Shown here piece after piece: positions 60,384 to 64,000 of a DNA stretch of 64,000 nt (the stretch's first letter is position 1; each line of letters begins with the position of its first letter). Under the pieces are notes generated by a model. That model was not told the DNA's origin. It ran no database searches and saw nothing but the letters and a program-made list of their open reading frames with translations. A program made the position numbers and the translations under genes. The stretch comes from Bacilli bacterium (GTDB taxonomy: Bacteria > Bacillota_I > Bacilli_A > RF39 > UBA660), in NCBI GenBank assembly GCA_017435255.1, contig JAFSFI010000004.1, positions 53,899 through 117,898 of the forward strand. Direction: 5' to 3'.

Positions 60384-61811
60384 AATATCATTTAATGCAA
60401 TAACTTTAACTCTAGACATCTCTTCTAATGTTGCTATAATTCCTTCTCTTCCAACTCCTGAATATTTCCATCCCTCACTAGGTATTTCATAAGAACAATC
60501 TACTGAAGAGCCATTAATTATTATTTTCCCATTCTTTATAAGAGAAGCAACTTTCATAGCTATTTTTGTGTTTCTTGTAAATATACTAGTAGCATTACCA
60601 TAAGCTGATTGATTTACAATATCTATAGCATCATTCAAAGATTCAAATTCAATTATAGGAACTACCGGACCTAAAATATCCAAATTAGATGCAACAGGCA
60701 TATCACGAGTGACATCAGAAATTATAGTTGGCTCATAAAAAGAACCACTTCTTCCTCCACCTATAACTAACTTAGCACCTTTTGCTACCATATCATTTAC
60801 TTGTTTTTCTACCTTTAAAGCCGCTTTTTCGTCTATTAAGCATCCTAAATCCGTATCTTTATCGTTTGGAAGACCTATTTTTATAGAACCGATTCTTCTA
60901 ATTAATTTATTAATAAACTCTTCTTTTAAAGATGTATGTATTAAAAATCTTTTATTACAAGTGTTTAATTGCCCACAGTTATAAAACCTACCTCTAGCAG
61001 CTTCCTCAACAGCTAAATCGACATCTCCATCTTTGCACAAAATAAATGCATTATTTCCACCTAAACTCAACAATGATTTACTCAAATTTTTAGAAGAATA
61101 ACCCATTACTCTAATACCGTTAGCAGTTGAACCATTGAAAGTTACTAAATTAACATCTGGATGCATTGCCAATGCTTGACCTACAGTCTTGCCATCACCA
61201 TGAATAACTTGAACTACAGATTCATACACACCAGCTTGTCTTAACATATAAACTAACTTAGTAACAGCTAAAGGAGTTCTTTTTGATGGCTTAACAATAA
61301 CTGCATTACCCATTATCAAAGCACTCACTACTCTTTTTGCTAATAAATCAAACTTGAAATTATATGGAAGGATAACACCAACTATCCCTAAAGATTCCCT
61401 TGTAGTAAATTGAATAGACTGATCATCCTTACTTTCTATATCTCCTTTCATAGAAACACCATATAAGTGTCTTGCACTTTCTACAAAAGATAAACTAAGT
61501 TCATATAATGAATCAATTTCTTCTAAAGATTCCTTTAAGGCTTTACCAGATTCTTCTGACAACATCCTAGCCAAATCTTCTTTATTCTCTTTAACCAAAT
61601 TAGCAAACTTAATTAATATATCTCCTCTTTCATGTAGAGAAGTATTTTCCCATCGAGCTTGTGCGGATTTAGCTAGATTAACTGATAAAACTACATCATC
61701 TACAGTAGAATCAGGAATCGTATCTAGTAGCCCTTCTGTAGCCGGATTAAAAACCTCTATTACATTTAGATTAGATGAATCTTTCCAATCATTACCTATT
61801 AAATTCTTCAT
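60375..61811 (-). CDS. Aldehyde-dehydrogenase-family protein lacking catalytic Cys and Glu
   Basis: 478 residues behind AAAAGGGG. Full-length ALDH fold: 'TRESLGIVGVILPYNF' with Asn151, 'GNAVIVKPSKRTP' with Lys174, 'FNGSTANGIRVM', and 'SSVDCSYEIPSEGWKYSGVGREG'. At the active site, however, 'LSLGGNNAF' has Ser249 where the general-base Glu (ELGG) belongs, and 'YNCGQLNTCNKR' has Asn283 at the catalytic Cys of GQxC (Cys279 and Cys285 flank it). Both catalytic residues are thus missing, so normal aldehyde oxidation is unlikely. The gene is intact, which speaks against decay. Convergent overlap of 9 bp with the CmpB-type gene. Confidence 0.88.
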   Translation of the reverse strand: MKNLIGNDWKDSSNLNVIEVFNPATEGLLDTIPDSTVDDVVLSVNLAKSAQARWENTSLHERGDILIKFANLVKENKEDLARMLSEESGKALKESLEEIDSLYELSLSFVESARHLYGVSMKGDIESKDDQSIQFTTRESLGIVGVILPYNFKFDLLAKRVVSALIMGNAVIVKPSKRTPLAVTKLVYMLRQAGVYESVVQVIHGDGKTVGQALAMHPDVNLVTFNGSTANGIRVMGYSSKNLSKSLLSLGGNNAFILCKDGDVDLAVEEAARGRFYNCGQLNTCNKRFLIHTSLKEEFINKLIRRIGSIKIGLPNDKDTDLGCLIDEKAALKVEKQVNDMVAKGAKLVIGGGRSGSFYEPTIISDVTRDMPVASNLDILGPVVPIIEFESLNDAIDIVNQSAYGNATSIFTRNTKIAMKVASLIKNGKIIINGSSVDCSYEIPSEGWKYSGVGREGIIATLEEMSRVKVIALNDILG

Positions 61812-61909
61812 AATAAGCGCCCCTTTTACCCTTTATACATATCATACAAGATACCTTATTGTAATTATAACAGGAAAAAGGAAATATGAACATAGTTTTT
61901 TTTAATTTC

Positions 61910-62521
61910 TTACATTTTTTTATCTTCATATAAATTATTTACGTACGAAAAGTTAACTACATTAAAAAAATCTTCAAAATATTTATCTTTTTCGTTTTTG
62001 CGTTTTAAATAATACGCATGTTCCCAAACATCCATGGCCATAATAGGAGTTAAGCCATAATTATAAGGACTATCTTGATTATACAAAGATATAATGTCAA
62101 GTTCCCCCATAGGCGTTAAAACTAAAAATACATATCCACTACCTTTTAAGTCTTTTGCCTTATTAATAAATTCTTCCTTAAAATTATCAAAACCTCCATA
62201 TTTGTTATTTATCGCACCATTTACACTGCCAATAGGAACATTTCTATTTTTAGGAGCAATATTTAAAAAATATAATTCATGATTAACTACTCCACCCAGA
62301 TTATGTAAAATATCGTTCCTATCTTCTTCGTTAAATTGATTAATATTAGAAAATATAAATTCTTTATCTACGTCAAAATTAAAATTATATTTACTTAATA
62401 AATCATTAAGCTTATTTAAATAATTCATGTAATGTTTACCATAATGAATCATCATAGTTTCACCATCAATATATGGCTCTAACGAATTTATTGAATACGG
62501 TAAATTTATTGGACTATACAT
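61910..62521 (-). CDS. Iron/manganese superoxide dismutase
   Basis: 203 residues from the ATG at 62521, 6 bp after AGGTG; a GTG 9 bp earlier is the site itself. Metal ligands of Fe/Mn-SOD are all present: His26 in 'MMIHYGKHYMNYL', His in 'VVNHELYFLNIAP', and Asp and His in 'AMDVWEHAYYLKRKN'. The sequence is divergent: 'NLGGVVNHELYF' replaces 'NNAGGHxNHxLFW'. Cytoplasmic, or spore coat as in Bacillus SodA. Metal preference cannot be read from the sequence. Confidence 0.86.
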   Translation of the reverse strand: MYSPINLPYSINSLEPYIDGETMMIHYGKHYMNYLNKLNDLLSKYNFNFDVDKEFIFSNINQFNEEDRNDILHNLGGVVNHELYFLNIAPKNRNVPIGSVNGAINNKYGGFDNFKEEFINKAKDLKGSGYVFLVLTPMGELDIISLYNQDSPYNYGLTPIMAMDVWEHAYYLKRKNEKDKYFEDFFNVVNFSYVNNLYEDKKM

Positions 62522-62573
62522 ATTTATCACCTAATTAATTTTATGTTTAACCACACCTTAATATGAAATATTA

Positions 62574-63662
62574 TTAGGATAATTTATTTTCGATTAACAT
62601 CTTATTTTTTAGCATTCTTGAATCGTCAGGTTTCATTTGTAAAGCAATAGTTACATTATTCAACGCATCCTCATATCTTTCTTGATAAAAATAACTAATA
62701 GACAACAAGTCATATATAGTATGATCCCAACTAAATGGTTCATTAATATAACTTTTGGCATGATTTTTTATTTCAAGCGCTTTATTACAATATATTTCTA
62801 CAGCCTGCCAATTAGATAACTGATATTCTAACAACGCTCTTTCAACATACGGACACCTTAAATAAGGGGCCTCTTCTATCGCCTTATCTAACCACATTCT
62901 AGCCTCATCATAACGCCTCAAATTCACATAACATCTAGCAATAAATCTCATTGAAGCGCACCTTTCGTCTTTCCATATAGCTCTTGGAAGACTCAAATGT
63001 CTAATTAATGTGTCTATAGACTCATTCCATTTTCCATAATACATATATTCCCTACCTAAATAATGCATATTTCTATCATCATTCGGATCCTCTTCAACAG
63101 AAAGTTCTAATAATGGCAAATAACTACTCCTTGATTTTTCCCTATCCGGATAATGATTAACTGTTATTTCATCAGTAACTATCTTATGTTCTGTATCATC
63201 ACCAATATATGTTAAAACTTCATGTACAGGATGAGTCCATTTATAATCGTTTCTACTATGAATTTTCTCAATATAAAAATTGACAATAGGATTATTATTT
63301 TCATCCAGACTCCAGTTGTAGTTGTAAGAAAGCCTGTTAGTATCCGCTTGCCAAATTTCCTCTAACTTTTCTCTCCAACCTGATTTAAACACCTCATCTA
63401 AATCAGTACATACACAAATATCACAATCTTTTGGAATCAAATCTAAAGACTTATTTCTTGCTACATCAAATCTCCAAGGATCAATAATATCCGTTGTAAC
63501 ACAAACACCTCTTTCTCTTAATTTATCAACAGTATTGTCTGTCGAACCTGTATCTAACACATAGATATAATCTGCTTCACTCATAGAATCTACCCATCTA
63601 TCAACGAATTTTTCCTCGTTCTTACATATAGCATAAACACAAATCTTATACTTTTTATTCAT
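62574..63662 (-). CDS. Family 2 glycosyltransferase with TPR tail
   Basis: 362 residues behind AGAGGTG. GT-A domain 1-200: 'VYAICKNEEKFVDRWVDSM', 'YVLDTGSTDNTVDKL' and the metal site 'CVCTDLDEVFKSGW' (D-x-D). Residues 205-362 form four or so TPR repeats ('YMYYGKWNESIDTLIRHL', 'RRYDEARMWLDKAIEEAPYL', 'YEDALNNVTIALQMKPDD'). Such GT2-TPR enzymes often glycosylate surface proteins. The gene is directly downstream of the collagen-like protein, as sgtA is next to bclA in clostridia, so that protein may be its acceptor (inference). Confidence 0.85.
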   Translation of the reverse strand: MNKKYKICVYAICKNEEKFVDRWVDSMSEADYIYVLDTGSTDNTVDKLRERGVCVTTDIIDPWRFDVARNKSLDLIPKDCDICVCTDLDEVFKSGWREKLEEIWQADTNRLSYNYNWSLDENNNPIVNFYIEKIHSRNDYKWTHPVHEVLTYIGDDTEHKIVTDEITVNHYPDREKSRSSYLPLLELSVEEDPNDDRNMHYLGREYMYYGKWNESIDTLIRHLSLPRAIWKDERCASMRFIARCYVNLRRYDEARMWLDKAIEEAPYLRCPYVERALLEYQLSNWQAVEIYCNKALEIKNHAKSYINEPFSWDHTIYDLLSISYFYQERYEDALNNVTIALQMKPDDSRMLKNKMLIENKLS

Positions 63663-63718
63663 AAAACACCTCTATTTAGTTTATGCACAAGCTAATTTAG
63701 TTTGTGTATTTCCATCCA

Positions 63719-63747
63719 TAAAAAAGAATAGTAAAAACTATTCTTTT
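63719..63747 (-). terminator. Terminator after the collagen-like gene
   Basis: AAAAGAATAGT/ACTATTCTTTT stem over AAAA, with a minus-strand T-rich flank, 4 bp past the stop codon. Confidence 0.85.
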
Positions 63748-63750
63748 ATT

Positions 63751-64000
63751 CTAGGCGGCAGGACCAGTTGGACCTTGTGGAATTGTTAAGTTTAAAACAA
63801 AGTCTGGAGCAGTTCCAGTGATAGTCGCACTAGCATCAGTTCCTGGTGCACCAGTAGTTACTGTACCAATAGTTAAAGTAGGTGTTGCTCCTGTTGCTCC
63901 TGTTGCTCCTGTTGCTCCTGTTGCTCCTGTTGCTCCTGTTGCTCCTGTTGCTCCTGTTGCTCCTGTTGCTCCTGTTGCTCCTGTTGCTCCTGTTGCTCCT
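63751..64000 (-). CDS. Collagen-like surface protein, C-terminal end (runs off the right edge)
   Basis: About 82 residues are visible up to the TAG at 63751. They begin with perfect Gly-Ala-Thr triplets (encoded by a repeated 9-mer), followed by '[43 protein letters not shown]', which keeps the Gly-x-Pro style at the end. G-x-T repeats with Thr for sugar attachment are typical of BclA-type exosporium glycoproteins of spores. N-terminus and most of the repeat lie outside the window. The GT2-TPR gene follows downstream. Confidence 0.85.
   Translation of the reverse strand, partial: GATGATGATGATGATGATGATGATGATGATGATGATGATPTLTIGTVTTGAPGTDASATITGTAPDFVLNLTIPQGPTGPAA
63884..64000. repeat. Perfect tandem 9-bp repeat, at least 13 copies
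   Basis: GTTGCTCCT occurs 13 times without a mismatch to the window edge; read on the minus strand in frame it gives Gly-Ala-Thr. Such uniform repeats are prone to slippage and to assembly collapse. Confidence 0.95.

Noticed and set aside
63884..64000. Uniform tandem repeats that could be taken for a CRISPR array
   Set aside because: The unit is 9 bp with no spacers and reads in frame as Gly-Ala-Thr triplets joined to a protein C-terminus.

Overview
The window is chromosomal DNA of a very AT-rich, low-GC Gram-positive (Firmicutes, probably Bacilli) bacterium. It encodes endospore functions: a SigG-type forespore sigma factor preceded by a promoter of its own consensus, two CotY/CotZ-type coat proteins, a KinB-like orphan histidine kinase behind three phased Spo0A boxes, and a collagen-like surface protein next to a glycosyltransferase. 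T-box leaders before tRNA-ligase genes, a Bacillus-type DnaB/DnaD helicase loader, single-membrane envelope genes and GGTG/AGGAGG ribosome sites agree with this. The composition and gene set suggest an uncultured gut lineage, but no rRNA is present to place it.

Region 1 (1-2.8 kb): the start of a LysM protein, a membrane-anchored unknown, a bacterial PH-domain protein and an extracytoplasmic thioredoxin-like protein. Region 2 (2.8-24.8 kb) is the most notable part: a contiguous leftward block joining a Gram-positive type IV secretion set (VirD4, VirB4 in two ORFs, PrgI/VirB3-like, VirB6, two VirB2-like pilins, an M23 plus lysozyme wall hydrolase, two small VirB8-like candidates) to a Tad/Flp pilus set (CpaB, TadA, TadB, TadC, a 53-residue Flp-like pilin, TadE-like pseudopilins, TadZ with a degenerate P-loop). 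A secreted protein of about 1,030 residues with about 34 cysteines and a membrane-anchored partner are at its 5' end. No relaxase, integrase or prepilin peptidase is seen. Three internal promoters and several terminators split it into transcription units, with the two VirB2-like pilins separately controlled.

Region 3 (24.8-36.6 kb): a thioredoxin-like lipoprotein, lipid kinase, patatin, tRNA-Ala, TrmL, TypA/BipA, an oxidoreductase with a Rieske domain, DedA, a small export-like protein, a VanY-type carboxypeptidase and a pair of paralogous membrane proteins. Region 4 (36.6-46 kb) is rich in sporulation and envelope genes: KinB-like kinase with Spo0A boxes, a membrane-tethered EIIB-like domain without its cysteine, a cadherin-like repeat protein, the CotZ-like pair, a RodA/FtsW/SpoVE protein, a decayed GNAT remnant, a glycolipid glycosyltransferase, an LbH acyltransferase and SigG.

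Region 5 (46-64 kb): the GGGtGRT/Fe-S scaffold pair, GalE with a HipA-like kinase, a Ser T-box leader with HD hydrolase and SerRS, a 5'-truncated secreted-protein gene, DnaB, a T-box leader with type-2-like IleRS, an aldehyde-dehydrogenase homologue lacking both catalytic residues, superoxide dismutase, a GT2-TPR glycosyltransferase, and a collagen-like protein whose 13 perfect 9-bp repeats run off the right edge. No CRISPR array, insertion sequence, prophage or rRNA was seen, and no stretch over 300 bp lacks a gene or leader.
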